This document shows, piece after piece, positions 36,655-47,027 of a stretch of DNA of 64,000 nt (within the stretch, counting starts at the first letter, position 1; every line of letters starts with the position of its first letter). This stretch comes from Acinetobacter populi (GTDB taxonomy: Bacteria; Pseudomonadota; Gammaproteobacteria; Pseudomonadales; Moraxellaceae). The DNA is taken from contig NZ_NEXX01000002.1 of NCBI RefSeq assembly GCF_002174125.1, positions 1 through 64,000 on the forward strand, in the 5' to 3' direction. The position numbers and the translations under genes are program-made. Under the pieces are notes generated by a model, which worked only from the letters and a program-made list of their open reading frames with translations, did not search any database and was not told the DNA's origin.

Positions 36655-38130
36655 TTACGATTTGGTTTTATCATCTTTATTATTTTCATTCGGTAGACGT
36701 ATAATACTTTTCTCGCTTAGTACCACTACCCCATCATCATCCGTTCTTTTTTGTTGTAGTTTCAAACGTTCTATGGTTTGCTCCATAGCATTAATCAATT
36801 GCGGATATTCGTATATTGTGGTTTTGTCCAGATTTAATAATAAATTAAAGCCTTTATATTCATAATCATACCAACGCTGATATTTATCTACTGCTTCATT
36901 ATAACGCTCTACCACCTGCCATGATCGGACAAATTCGGTAATTCCCTTGAGCTTCATCGGCTGATTTTTAATACATAAAAATTGTTCTTTAACCAAATTA
37001 AAAGTTTCTTCTGAAATTAAAATTTGATCCACTTCGGCCGCAGTCTGCAAACGCGATGCCAGATTGGCATCTCGCCCTACGATGGTATAAGACATCCGAT
37101 GAATGGTGCCATAATTACCGACGTGGCAATATCCTGTTGCAATACCCATACGGATATGAAGTGAGGCATAGCCCATTTTTATCCAGCGTTCACGCAAAAT
37201 ACGCATTTGCTGGCGCATGGCAACTGCCATATCCAGACAAGCTATGGCATCTTCTTTTACGCCACGACTGGTTGGATCACCAAAGAAAATGAGCATACCA
37301 TCACCCATAAATTTATCGATGGTACCACCATAATTCTTGGCGATTTCAGTCATGTGCTTGAGATAATCATTCAGTAAAAAAGCCAAATCATCAGGAATTA
37401 ATTTTTCTGATAAATCTGTAAAACCCTGAATATCTGAAAAGAAAACCGTTAATTTACGTCGTTTATATTCAACTTTGGCTTCTAGCTCACCACGCATGAT
37501 GGATTGCCATAATTGCATAGGTGCATAACGTGCCAGTTGATTATTCAATTTTAAATAGCGATTGGTTTCTTCCATATAATATTGTTTTTCTTGACTGAGA
37601 ATATGGGATTGTCGTACCTGATAATACATGCCCATAAAAATAAATAGCATGAAGGCAAAAATGGACAGAATATTAAGTTCCCGACTGGTAACGTCTAAAT
37701 AAGGCTGAAAACCAAACACAAAGAAAGATGACAGATAGAAAACCAACAAACTCACAATCGGAGAAATGATCAAAACCAGCTTATTTATACGTCCAAATAC
37801 AGCAGTAAAGATCAATGCACCCAGAATCGTCAAGGTCGGAATAAGCAATGCATGCATTGCAGCAACATATAATGTCACCAATGCGACATCGATAATAAAC
37901 TGTACATTCTTACGTACAGTTTTACCAAAGTGATATTCTATTTTTTTTAAAACAAGTGACTCATACAACAAAACAAAAACTACAAAAGGAATCAATAGTA
38001 AATGTTTTAGTTCAACGTGTATTTCAGTAATGGTACTGACAAATAAAATCAGGTTTAAAATGACATAGCCGACAAAACGTAAGATTCGGCTAAAATGATG
38101 GGAATTGAAGATATTCTGCATCATTGCCAT
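36655..38130 (-). CDS. Membrane-bound class III adenylate/guanylate cyclase (MASE2-type, CyaB-like)
   Basis: 491 residues. The first ~190 residues hold about six TM segments of a MASE2-like sensor (LILFVSTITEIHVELKHLLL is part of it). A class III cyclase domain follows at about 225-410: FFSDIQGFTDLSEKL with the first metal-binding Asp, DKFMGDGMLIFFGDP with the second, then GIATGYCHVGNYG and MSYTIVGRDANLASRLQ. Such proteins make cAMP in Pseudomonas (CyaB), where cAMP drives Vfr-dependent virulence and twitching. Ends with a hydrophilic tail of ~80 residues. GAGGG ribosome-binding site before the ATG. Substrate (ATP vs GTP) is inferred. Confidence 0.87.
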   Translation of the reverse strand: MAMMQNIFNSHHFSRILRFVGYVILNLILFVSTITEIHVELKHLLLIPFVVFVLLYESLVLKKIEYHFGKTVRKNVQFIIDVALVTLYVAAMHALLIPTLTILGALIFTAVFGRINKLVLIISPIVSLLVFYLSSFFVFGFQPYLDVTSRELNILSIFAFMLFIFMGMYYQVRQSHILSQEKQYYMEETNRYLKLNNQLARYAPMQLWQSIMRGELEAKVEYKRRKLTVFFSDIQGFTDLSEKLIPDDLAFLLNDYLKHMTEIAKNYGGTIDKFMGDGMLIFFGDPTSRGVKEDAIACLDMAVAMRQQMRILRERWIKMGYASLHIRMGIATGYCHVGNYGTIHRMSYTIVGRDANLASRLQTAAEVDQILISEETFNLVKEQFLCIKNQPMKLKGITEFVRSWQVVERYNEAVDKYQRWYDYEYKGFNLLLNLDKTTIYEYPQLINAMEQTIERLKLQQKRTDDDGVVVLSEKSIIRLPNENNKDDKTKS

Positions 38131-38156
38131 AGTTTAAATTCCCTCTTTTAGGGAAG

Positions 38157-38591
38157 TTAATCCATACGCCAGTCAAAAGGCATATCTCCCTGACCACGCA
38201 AGGCGAGCATCAAGGTTTGGCGCATATGATTTAAAACTTCATTGGTATAAGGGGTTGCGGGTGTTCCCCACACCGGTTTTGGCCAAGCCACATCATTTTG
38301 ATAACGAACTACATGATGAAAATGTAATTGTGGCACCATATTGCCTAGCGCAGCAACATTCATTTTATCAGCACGAAAAACACGGGAAAGTTGACTGGAT
38401 AACCAGCTTGATTCACGTAAAAATTGTTCCTGATCTGCCTGACTTAATTCATATAATTCACTAACACCTGGCACACGTGGAATCAAAATGAGCCATGGAA
38501 ATTGCATATCATTCATCAGACGACATGTACACAGCGGAAAATCACCTACAAAAAAAGTGTCTTGGGCGAGTTGAGGATGCAAAGTAAACAT
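38157..38591 (-). CDS. HIT-superfamily-like protein
   Basis: 144 residues. The fold signature LCTCRLMNDMQFPWLILIPR near the N-terminus and PQLHFHHVVRY near residue 100 match the HIT family. In the usual HxHxHxx motif the first His is replaced by Gln (QLHFHHVV), so classic nucleoside-phosphate hydrolase chemistry may be altered. Substrate unknown. Lies 26 bp upstream of the cyclase gene on the same strand, so the two may be cotranscribed. Confidence 0.8.
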   Translation of the reverse strand: MFTLHPQLAQDTFFVGDFPLCTCRLMNDMQFPWLILIPRVPGVSELYELSQADQEQFLRESSWLSSQLSRVFRADKMNVAALGNMVPQLHFHHVVRYQNDVAWPKPVWGTPATPYTNEVLNHMRQTLMLALRGQGDMPFDWRMD

Positions 38592-38718
38592 ATCTATTAA
38601 ATGAAGCAGTTATTACGATGCAGCAATACTATCATAGCTATGCGATAGATATTAAGTTTTTCGACAAATATTTACTTAAGTAGCCATTCCATATCCAATC
38701 CTCCAGTATTCAGCAAAA

Positions 38719-41700
38719 TCAATGTAAAGCTTGCAATAGACCATCGAGCAATTGCTGTACAAATGCCAGTCTTTTTTCCGACTCTTCCAGATTCACAGTC
38801 ACTTTTAGACGCTGTCCGCCCTGCATACGATAATGGGTCGGATTTTTCTGCATCAATTGAATAATCGTCATGGCCTGTACTGGCGTATCAGGCAAAAAGT
38901 CGATGTTACCGCCACCTTTGGCGATATCAATTTTGGCAATACCCAGTGTTTCAGCTTTTAACCGAATTTGATGTACAGCAAACAAATCCTTGACCGCTTG
39001 CGGTAAAATTCCAAAACGATCAATTAATTCAACACGAATATGATCCAGTTTTTCGGCATTGGCTGCATTACTGATGCGCTTATAAAATAACAGACGTTGA
39101 TGTACATCACCCAGATAATCATCGGGAATCAAGGCCGGCAAATGTAGGTTAATATCTGCGGTTAAATTCAAAGGTGCATCAAAGTTTGGTGATTTGCCTT
39201 TTTGAATGGCTTTGGTGGCTTTTTCCAGCATTTCCATATACAGGCTATAACCAATCGCCTGCATACTCCCGCTTTGCTGCTCACCCAATAAATCCCCTGC
39301 GCCACGAATCTCCAGATCTTCGGTGGCAAGCACAAAACCTGCACCCAACGTATTGGCACGTTGAATCGCATCTAAGCGTTTTTCGGCATCGCCTTTAAGA
39401 TGCTTAACAGACGGTACGAGCAAATAGGCATAGGCCTGATGATGCGAGCGCCCCACACGACCACGCAATTGATGCAGTTGTGCCAAACCTAGCTTATCCG
39501 CACGTTCAATAATAATGGTATTGGCATTTGGTACATCAATCCCTGTTTCAATGATGGTAGAACAGACCAGCACATTATATTGTTTGTGATAAAACTGCTG
39601 CATCACATGTTCCAGCTCTTTTTCACGCATTTGACCATATGCCACGGCAACCCGCGCTTCAGGTAATAAAACCCGTAAATTTTCTGCGGCGCGTTCAATG
39701 GTTTCAACTTCGTTATGCAGAAAATAGACTTGTCCACCACGCAATAATTCACGAAGTACCGCCTCTTTAATGGTGGCATCGGTATCGTCCATCACGAAGG
39801 TTTTTACCGCCAACCGCCGTGCTGGTGGCGTGGCAATAATGGAAAGATCCCGCATACCTGAAAATGCCATATTCAAGGTCCGTGGGATTGGTGTTGCAGT
39901 CAAAGTCAGCATATCAACATTGGCACGTAATGCCTTAATCCGCTCTTTGTCACGCACACCAAAACGATGTTCCTCATCGACGATCATCAAGCCTAAATCT
40001 TTAAACTGTACCGATTCCTGCAAAATCTTGTGTGTACCAATTACGATATCAACTTTTCCTTCAGCGATATCCTCAATGGTTTTTTGATGGGTCTTATTGG
40101 TTCCAAAACGGGATAAAACTTCAATTCGAATCGGTGTATCTGCAAAACGATCCTTGAAGGATTCATAATGTTGCTGTGCCAACAAGGTCGTCGGCACCAG
40201 TACGGCTACCTGTTTGCCATTCTGTGCTGCTACAAATGCCGCACGCATTGCCACTTCAGTTTTACCAAAACCGACATCACCACAGACCAGACGATCCATC
40301 GGACGTGCCTGTTGCATATCATGCAAGGTTGCAGTAATGGCATTTTGTTGATCGATAGTTTCCTCATAGATAAAACCACTGACAAACTGATGATAGGCAA
40401 CTTCATCCACCACAAAAGCAAAGCCCGGTTTGGCCTGACGACGGGCATGGATATGCAATAACTCTGCTGCCACATCATGAATTTGTTCCAGCGCCTTGCG
40501 TTTGGCTTTATTCCATTGGTCGGTCCCCAATTTATGTAAAGGCGCAAGATCTGGATCACCACCGCTAAACCGACTGATTAAATGCAGATTGGTGACAGGC
40601 ACATAGACCTTGGCATCATCGGCATAATTAAGCTGTAAAAACTCATGGGTTTGATCATCAATATCCAGCGTTACCAAACCAGCATAACGTCCGACACCAT
40701 AATCAATATGTACCACTGGCGCACCGATCGACAGCTCAGTCAAACTTCTGACCAAAAATTCTTCCGATACTTCTTTTTGATGCTTACGACGACGCTGAAT
40801 TACCCGTTGTTCATATAATTGATTTTCAGTAATGATAGTCAACTGATTGGGTAACTGCAAACCACGTTCCAGCGGTGCATCAGTGATCGCCAGATTTAAC
40901 TTATCCTGAATAAATTGCTGAAAGCCTGTCACCACAGGCAATTTATTTAATTTTAATGACTCTTTCAGGGTTTCACGTCGTCCAGCACTTTCGGCCACAA
41001 TCAATGTCGGCTGTTTTTGCTGGGCGATAAAATGTTTTAGACTGGCAAACGGGTCTTCATTTTTATGATCAACGCTTAACTTTGGCGGTTCCAGACCCGA
41101 TAAATTAACTGCGCCAGCCCGATCCGATGCGCTGTCATTGCCAACAATCAAACGTGCATATTGATTTAAACGCTGGGAAATTTGTGCCTGTGGCACAAAC
41201 AATTGCTCCGGTGGCAAAATCGGCTGATCAATATCATGACGACGATCATGATAACGTCGTTCGACTTCCTGCCAGAAATGATCAACATCCTGCTCCAAAT
41301 GCTGTTCTGTGACGATTAATGCATCAAGTGGAATATAATCCAGAAATAAACTTTGTTGTAATTGTTCACTCTCAAAAAACAGCGGGAAATAATATTCCAG
41401 TCCCGGACTCGCCAGACCATCCATCACATCCTGATATAAGGGATTACGTTTTGGATTGGCATTGGGAAAAATCTCGGCATAACGATTACGGAAAGTACTT
41501 CGCCCATCTTTTAATGGAAATTCTTTGGCAGGCAAGATCGTGAAATTCTCGACTTTTTCTGTGGTACGCTGGGTTTCCGGATCGAAATAACGCAGGCTTT
41601 CAACGATATCATCAAACAAATCAATTCGTACCGGAAATTCCTGACCTGAGGCAAAAATATCCATCAAGCTGCCCCGTACTGCAAATTCCCCATGTTCGTA

Positions 41701-42177
41701 GACCGTATCAACCAGATGGTAACCCGCTGCGATCAATTGTTCCCGCTTTCGTTCGATATCAAATTTTTCACCTTGTTTGATATCAAAATGCTGTCCAAAC
41801 AACCAGCCAGGTGGCACAACTCGCTGCGCCAACGTGGTAGCTGCCAACAATACAATGCCAGTCTTGGGAATATTGGTGAGTAAACTCAACCGTTCGGAAA
41901 TAATATCTTGATGCGGTGATAAACGGTCATATGGCAGCGTTTCCCAGTCCGGAAAAACCTGTGGTTTAACACCGTAAAACTCCAATTCACTTTCCAACTG
42001 CCCTAGATGCTGATTATTTCTTGCGACTATCACCATCAAGCGTTTTTCTTGCTGGGCAATTTCACTCAGCAATAAACTACCAATCGAACCTTGAATCTGT
42101 CCGACCCAGCGACGTTCGCCCTTTTTAAGCTGCTTTAGATTTAACTCTGAAATGGTAGGTTGCAAGAAAGACATCAT
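38719..42177 (-). CDS. mfd: Transcription-repair coupling factor
   Basis: SF2 DNA translocase that removes stalled RNA polymerase and recruits UvrA to damaged template strands. About 1152 residues from the ATG chosen (E. coli 1148). The N-terminal part has the UvrB-like UvrA-binding module, then a CarD-like RNA polymerase interaction domain near 470 (GAPVVHIDYGVGRYAGL), then the helicase: Walker A GDVGFGKTEVAMRAAF, DEEHRFG, TATPIPRTL, QLRGRVGRS. The frame opens at a GTG (42225). I prefer the MMSFLQP start at 42177, since it fits the family length, though no start has a good ribosome-binding site. It stands alone. Confidence 0.96.
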   Translation of the reverse strand: MMSFLQPTISELNLKQLKKGERRWVGQIQGSIGSLLLSEIAQQEKRLMVIVARNNQHLGQLESELEFYGVKPQVFPDWETLPYDRLSPHQDIISERLSLLTNIPKTGIVLLAATTLAQRVVPPGWLFGQHFDIKQGEKFDIERKREQLIAAGYHLVDTVYEHGEFAVRGSLMDIFASGQEFPVRIDLFDDIVESLRYFDPETQRTTEKVENFTILPAKEFPLKDGRSTFRNRYAEIFPNANPKRNPLYQDVMDGLASPGLEYYFPLFFESEQLQQSLFLDYIPLDALIVTEQHLEQDVDHFWQEVERRYHDRRHDIDQPILPPEQLFVPQAQISQRLNQYARLIVGNDSASDRAGAVNLSGLEPPKLSVDHKNEDPFASLKHFIAQQKQPTLIVAESAGRRETLKESLKLNKLPVVTGFQQFIQDKLNLAITDAPLERGLQLPNQLTIITENQLYEQRVIQRRRKHQKEVSEEFLVRSLTELSIGAPVVHIDYGVGRYAGLVTLDIDDQTHEFLQLNYADDAKVYVPVTNLHLISRFSGGDPDLAPLHKLGTDQWNKAKRKALEQIHDVAAELLHIHARRQAKPGFAFVVDEVAYHQFVSGFIYEETIDQQNAITATLHDMQQARPMDRLVCGDVGFGKTEVAMRAAFVAAQNGKQVAVLVPTTLLAQQHYESFKDRFADTPIRIEVLSRFGTNKTHQKTIEDIAEGKVDIVIGTHKILQESVQFKDLGLMIVDEEHRFGVRDKERIKALRANVDMLTLTATPIPRTLNMAFSGMRDLSIIATPPARRLAVKTFVMDDTDATIKEAVLRELLRGGQVYFLHNEVETIERAAENLRVLLPEARVAVAYGQMREKELEHVMQQFYHKQYNVLVCSTIIETGIDVPNANTIIIERADKLGLAQLHQLRGRVGRSHHQAYAYLLVPSVKHLKGDAEKRLDAIQRANTLGAGFVLATEDLEIRGAGDLLGEQQSGSMQAIGYSLYMEMLEKATKAIQKGKSPNFDAPLNLTADINLHLPALIPDDYLGDVHQRLLFYKRISNAANAEKLDHIRVELIDRFGILPQAVKDLFAVHQIRLKAETLGIAKIDIAKGGGNIDFLPDTPVQAMTIIQLMQKNPTHYRMQGGQRLKVTVNLEESEKRLAFVQQLLDGLLQALH

Positions 42178-42237
42178 GTTTGAGAAGATCATGGATAAAG
42201 ATGGATAAGGCTGTAATGCTACCACTTAATGCACGCA

Positions 42238-42261
42238 CAAAAAAGGCAGCTAAAGCTGCCT
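42238..42261 (-). terminator. Rho-independent terminator after the first TonB receptor
   Basis: AGGCAGC (42244-42250) pairs with GCTGCCT (42255-42261). In the minus direction the stem is followed by TTTTTT. Confidence 0.88.
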
Positions 42262-42280
42262 AGTAGTATTAATTATGGTG

Positions 42281-44434
42281 TTAAAACTTATAATTTAGAG
42301 ATGCGGTAATATTACGTCCGGCACCCCATGAGTTTGAAATATTTAGCTTATATTCTTCATCAAGCAAATTATTCACATTAATACCTAGCGCAATATCATC
42401 ATTTACCTGATAACGCCCCATTAAATTCACCAGATAATAGCTATCCTGACGTGTTAATTTTGCAGCCAAACCTGTTGCCGCTGCATTGTAAAACTCACTT
42501 TGCCAGTTAACACCACCACCTAACGTAAATTTATCCCATTTATACGTTGTAAAGAGCTTAAAGGTATCTTCTGGCAGTTGCGAGTTTAAGATATTCCCTG
42601 TTTGATCTTTGGCATCAGTATGAGTATAACCTGCCTGAATATTCCAGTTTGCTAAAACCTCCCCAGCCACACTAAGTTCATAGCCTTTGACTTTTGCACC
42701 ATCAATAGCAATATAGGGTTGAAATCCAACAAGCTGAGCATCTGCACTTAAATCTTGTACTGCAAAATTGTCTTGCTTCATATCAAAATATGCTGCACTG
42801 GCATTCAAACGTCCATCATAAAAATCTGCTTTTAAGCCTAGTTCAAAACTATTCCCTTCTTCTGGATCAAGATAATCTTCATTTTTGTCTTTACGTGAAG
42901 ATGGATTAAAAATTGTGGTATAGCTGGTATATGCAGACAAATGATCAGTAATATCAAAAACTAATCCTGCATAAGGGGTAAATACTCCATTTTGTTTTTG
43001 TTCATTATTGGTCGCTTTACGTTCCCAGTTACTGAAACGAGAACCTATGATCAATTTCAATGGATCCAACAATTGTAATTTTGCCGCTGCAAATGCACCC
43101 AGCTGTTGTTCATCGACAATGGTTCGACCTGTTTGTTGCATATCTGGTCGAGGACTATTTCCATTCCATCCCTCAATTGCTGTAGCCGTATAATAACGTC
43201 CAAAAGAAGGATCATCAGACTCAATATGATAACCATTAAGGCCAAAACTAACACTATGCTCCTGTCCAAAAGCATTAAATTTACCTGAGGTATATACATC
43301 CACAGAATGTACTGTCGGCGTACTTTCAAAACGGCCACTGGTTACCACCATTTCACCTGGCTGCAAAGTCAAACCAGCATTGACTCTATAAGGTACATCA
43401 TAAGTTATTCCACCTGAACCAGCGACGCCATACTCACGTTGATTGGAGGCTTTGGTAAAAGCATAATTTGCAACGCCTGACCAATTGTTATTAAATTGAT
43501 GTTCCAACCCGACAAAGACATTTAATTTTTCAGTATCACTATAGGTAAAATTCGCAGCAGCATTATCTTTACGATCAAAAGTTACCTGTTTCTGCCCATC
43601 ATGGGTAATAAAAGGAAAACCATGTGCAGTTGCATTATCGAGTTTAACCTGTTGTGCTGTTAAAGCCGTGGTTAAAACTGTATTTTTTGACAAATCAAAA
43701 TCCAGTGCACCATAAAACACAGCGTTTTGACGATGATAACGATCCTGCTGATTTCCACCCTGCTCATACACAGCAACTGTACGACCACGGATGGAACCCT
43801 CATCATTTAAAGCACCACCAACATCAATTTGACTACGGTAATTATCCCAGCTGCCACCTTGAATATGAATAGAACCCGTTAAATCTTTGCTTGGACGTTT
43901 ACGTTCGTAATTAATACTGGCACTTGGATTCCCCGAACCACTGGTTAAACCAGTTGAACCTTTGGTAATTTCAATGCGATCATAAATTGCCGAATCTTCG
44001 AGACCAAACATATCTGAACCACCAAATGATGCGGTAGTGGTCGGGATACCATCCCGTTGTACATTGGTAATTGCAAAACCTCGTGAATAATAGGTGCTAT
44101 ACCCTGCACCTTCCTGCCCATATTGAATACTGGTAATGCCCGGGGTCTGTGCCAAAATTGCACTCGTACTGGTTAAATTCTGATCCTCAATTTGTTGTTG
44201 GGTAATGACGGTTACCGATTGCGGTGTTTCCTTTAAACTCAAATCCAGCTTGGTTGCTGCTTTGCTTTCTTTAACAGTATACGTGTCTTCTTGTGCAGCC
44301 TTAATCTCAATGGTGGGTAATTGTTGAACCGTATCATCGGCAAAAACGGCTGTTCCAATCACGGCACAGCCTGTTAATAAACTACATTTTATCATGGTGC
44401 TTAAAATTGTTTGATGTGTAGAAAATTTCATCAT
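42281..44434 (-). CDS. TonB-dependent siderophore receptor (FhuE/FpvA-like)
   Basis: 717-residue outer-membrane receptor. Signal peptide about residues 1-31 (ending around VFADD). The plug domain at ~50-160 starts with KETPQSVTVITQQQIEDQ and includes GYSTYYSRGF and VQRDGIP; the C-terminal barrel ends in aromatic F (SLNYKF). The plug pattern with short TonB-box-like stretch near 37-45 (LPTIEIKA) resembles FhuE/FpvA ferric-hydroxamate or pyoverdine-type uptake. A Fur box lies upstream. The second receptor lies upstream on the same strand with its own terminator and Fur box. Ligand unknown. Confidence 0.9.
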   Translation of the reverse strand: MMKFSTHQTILSTMIKCSLLTGCAVIGTAVFADDTVQQLPTIEIKAAQEDTYTVKESKAATKLDLSLKETPQSVTVITQQQIEDQNLTSTSAILAQTPGITSIQYGQEGAGYSTYYSRGFAITNVQRDGIPTTTASFGGSDMFGLEDSAIYDRIEITKGSTGLTSGSGNPSASINYERKRPSKDLTGSIHIQGGSWDNYRSQIDVGGALNDEGSIRGRTVAVYEQGGNQQDRYHRQNAVFYGALDFDLSKNTVLTTALTAQQVKLDNATAHGFPFITHDGQKQVTFDRKDNAAANFTYSDTEKLNVFVGLEHQFNNNWSGVANYAFTKASNQREYGVAGSGGITYDVPYRVNAGLTLQPGEMVVTSGRFESTPTVHSVDVYTSGKFNAFGQEHSVSFGLNGYHIESDDPSFGRYYTATAIEGWNGNSPRPDMQQTGRTIVDEQQLGAFAAAKLQLLDPLKLIIGSRFSNWERKATNNEQKQNGVFTPYAGLVFDITDHLSAYTSYTTIFNPSSRKDKNEDYLDPEEGNSFELGLKADFYDGRLNASAAYFDMKQDNFAVQDLSADAQLVGFQPYIAIDGAKVKGYELSVAGEVLANWNIQAGYTHTDAKDQTGNILNSQLPEDTFKLFTTYKWDKFTLGGGVNWQSEFYNAAATGLAAKLTRQDSYYLVNLMGRYQVNDDIALGINVNNLLDEEYKLNISNSWGAGRNITASLNYKF

Positions 44435-44456
44435 TAAAAACCAAATTGACTTAAAT

Positions 44457-44475
44457 AATAGTTATTATCATTCGC
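44457..44475 (-). promoter_or_regulatory. Fur box upstream of the first TonB receptor
   Basis: On the minus strand the 19-mer matches the Fur consensus at 14 of 19 positions, including the central AATGATAAT. It lies 22 bases upstream of the ATG (44434), where it would block transcription when iron is sufficient. Confidence 0.65.
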
Positions 44476-44614
44476 AATTTGTTTTTCAGTCAACCATTAT
44501 TTTTACATTTTTTTACAATTGATAAGTGACTATTAAAATTGAAAAATTAGGTTAAGAATTTCTAACTCATGTTATTTTTATTTCATTGAAAAAAATTGAA
44601 TAGAGAAATAAATT

Positions 44615-44638
44615 AAAAGACAGCCTAAGCTGTCTTTT
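44615..44638. terminator. Rho-independent terminator after the second TonB receptor
   Basis: AAAAGACAGC (44615-44624), loop CTAA, GCTGTCTTTT (44629-44638). Flanked by A- and T-runs on both sides. Confidence 0.85.
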
Positions 44639-44662
44639 AATTATTTTTAACTTATAAAAAAT

Positions 44663-46780
44663 TTAGAAGTTGAACGTAACGCCTGCTGTATAAGTACGCC
44701 CTTCACCAATAGTGGCGTAATTATTACCAAATACTCCAGCCCAATATTTTTTATTCGCTACATTATCAACACCTAAGCGCAAAATAGTGCCTACACCGCC
44801 AAGTTTAGTTTCATATTTAGCGCCTAAATCGACAACAGTATAATCCGGTAATTTAATCGTATTGGTTTGATCCAAATACTGCTCAGCAACATAAGTAGCA
44901 TGGGTATTAACACTTAGCCCTTCAACAAATGGAAGATCATAAGTTAAAGTTAAACCGGCAGTAAAATCAGGAATACCTAATACTGTATTTCCTTCAAGTG
45001 TCGCATGTTTGGTATATTCAGCATCAATATATGCCAGACTACCCAATACACTCAAATCATCAGTTAAATTACCTGTGAAAATCCATTCCACACCACGAGA
45101 ACGCTGTTGACCATTTTGTGTTAAATAAGTTAATCCATTACGCACTTCTTCAAGACTTGCTGCTTTTTCAATTTGATAGAATGCTAGTGTGTTTAACCAT
45201 GATCCCTGCTGATATTTCGCTCCCAACTCATATTGTTTGGTTTTATATGGATCTAGTACGGTACCATAATTAGCGTAAGTGTTTCCGACAGTACTTCCTT
45301 GAGTTAAACCTTCGACATAACTGCTATAAACAGAAAAATTATCATCAAAAGGTTTTAATACAACTGCTACACTTGGTGATACATGATCACCAGAATAGGT
45401 TGTATTTGATAAGTGATTTTTAATATCCATATCCTGATAACGGGCACCTAAAATCACTTGTAATTTGTCCTGAAACACTGACATTTGATCAGTTAATGCA
45501 TAACTTACAAATTTATTATCGTCATATCGATAAGTTTGTGGAGAAGTGGTTTTTGCATAAGTCGTGTTTGGAGTATAGAAATCATCTAAAATCAAAGTCG
45601 AAGATGATCCCGTAGTCTGATATTGAAAGGTATTTTGTGTTAAATAATCAGCACGTAACCCTACAGTATGCTGAATCGCTCCAGTATTAAAAATACCTTC
45701 CACACCTGTATTCGCAGTGACCGCAATTTCAGATTGAGGCTGATCATAATAATTAATTGAATATATGCCGTTTCGATAGTTCACACGCGTTCCGAACATT
45801 TGCCCTGAATGAGATTTCTCTGCATAACCTACACCAGCATAAACTTTAAAGTCTGGGGTAAACTTATATTCACCATTTAGGCCAACATAGTTACTTTTAA
45901 TGTGACCAAATAAATAAGGTAAATAATTAGTATCTCCTTCAGGTGCTGAAGGAACTGTTTTATTGGCATATGCTGCCAAAGAAATCATTGCAGGCGAACC
46001 ACCCTGACGGTCTTGTTTAATTGAGAAAGCATCAAAATTAAGTTTAAACTTATCAGTTGTATAATCCAAAGCAATAATACCACTGACATTTGTATCGTCC
46101 ATACCATCAACTACATGCTCACCTGTACCATAGTAAGCACTAGTACGAATACCAAATTGTTGATCTTCACCAAAACGTCTTGCTGCATCAAATCCAGATT
46201 TATAGTATCCACCTTTTTCAATTGATGCAGAAACTTCTGTCAGCTCTTCTGTCGCACGTTTGGTATTTGCAATGACTTTACCGCCGACGCCCCCTGTTGG
46301 CGACATACCTGAAACCAAAGCATTCGGACCTTTAATAACAGTAACTGATTCCAACAAATCAGTAGGCGTATTACCAAAAGGTTGCATACCATATTGACCA
46401 TTCAAAGCAATTTCATCATGATTAACATCAAAACCACGAATGGTTAAATTTTCCATCATATGCCCTGAATTTGTAGTGGCACGAATACTTGGATCATTTT
46501 TTAATACTTCTGCAACAGTTGAAGCCTGTTGATCTTTAATTCCTTTTTGTGTGTAAGTTAAAATTGAAAAGGGAGTATCTATTAGTGATTTTTCACCCAA
46601 TACACCTAAATCTGATTTTTGGGCGATTTTTCCTTCGTCATAAGTTTCAATAATAATCGTTGGTAAAATTTTGATATCTTCTTCAGCAAAAATAGCAGGA
46701 CTAAGTGTAGCAGCTAAAGAAAATAGGGAGATTTTAATTGCTATAGCAAGTGGAGATTGATAAGTCATGAATTTCACCAT
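44663..46780 (-). CDS. TonB-dependent siderophore receptor (FhuA/FoxA-like)
   Basis: 705-residue outer-membrane receptor. Signal peptide about residues 1-32 (SLAATLSPAIFAEE). The TonB-dependent plug is at ~50-160 (IDTPFSILTYTQKGIKDQQ, ENLTIRGFDVNHDEIALNG, GPNALVSGMSPTGGVGG); the barrel ends in F (TAGVTFNF). Family members carry ferric siderophores across the outer membrane. A strong Fur box overlaps the promoter region. Compared with the neighbour it is a different subfamily, so the two are not a recent duplication. No siderophore synthesis or ABC importer genes are near. Ligand unknown. Confidence 0.9.
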   Translation of the reverse strand: MVKFMTYQSPLAIAIKISLFSLAATLSPAIFAEEDIKILPTIIIETYDEGKIAQKSDLGVLGEKSLIDTPFSILTYTQKGIKDQQASTVAEVLKNDPSIRATTNSGHMMENLTIRGFDVNHDEIALNGQYGMQPFGNTPTDLLESVTVIKGPNALVSGMSPTGGVGGKVIANTKRATEELTEVSASIEKGGYYKSGFDAARRFGEDQQFGIRTSAYYGTGEHVVDGMDDTNVSGIIALDYTTDKFKLNFDAFSIKQDRQGGSPAMISLAAYANKTVPSAPEGDTNYLPYLFGHIKSNYVGLNGEYKFTPDFKVYAGVGYAEKSHSGQMFGTRVNYRNGIYSINYYDQPQSEIAVTANTGVEGIFNTGAIQHTVGLRADYLTQNTFQYQTTGSSSTLILDDFYTPNTTYAKTTSPQTYRYDDNKFVSYALTDQMSVFQDKLQVILGARYQDMDIKNHLSNTTYSGDHVSPSVAVVLKPFDDNFSVYSSYVEGLTQGSTVGNTYANYGTVLDPYKTKQYELGAKYQQGSWLNTLAFYQIEKAASLEEVRNGLTYLTQNGQQRSRGVEWIFTGNLTDDLSVLGSLAYIDAEYTKHATLEGNTVLGIPDFTAGLTLTYDLPFVEGLSVNTHATYVAEQYLDQTNTIKLPDYTVVDLGAKYETKLGGVGTILRLGVDNVANKKYWAGVFGNNYATIGEGRTYTAGVTFNF

Positions 46781-46796
46781 GATGCCTTAAGATAAT

Positions 46797-46815
46797 TCTA
46801 ATGATAATTATTATC
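46797..46815 (-). promoter_or_regulatory. Fur box upstream of the second TonB receptor
   Basis: The plus strand reads TCTAATGATAATTATTATC, matching the palindromic Fur consensus at 16 of 19 positions. It is 17 bases upstream of the ATG, which also has AAGG as ribosome-binding site. Iron-sufficient Fur would silence the receptor. Confidence 0.82.
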
Positions 46816-47027
46816 TTCTATCGAGAAAACTTTAGTCAACACAAATTTTTACATTTTCTTACAATTAGTAAGCCAAGATGCATGATACCGAAATTTGTTT
46901 AGCAATTCTAATCTTGATGCTATACATATCGAGTATATAACATAAAGACTTTCATTGAGATTATCTTCTGTTTTTTTAACGAGATTTTGTTAAAATGCTC
47001 AACCCTGTTTTTAATTTTTGCAACATA

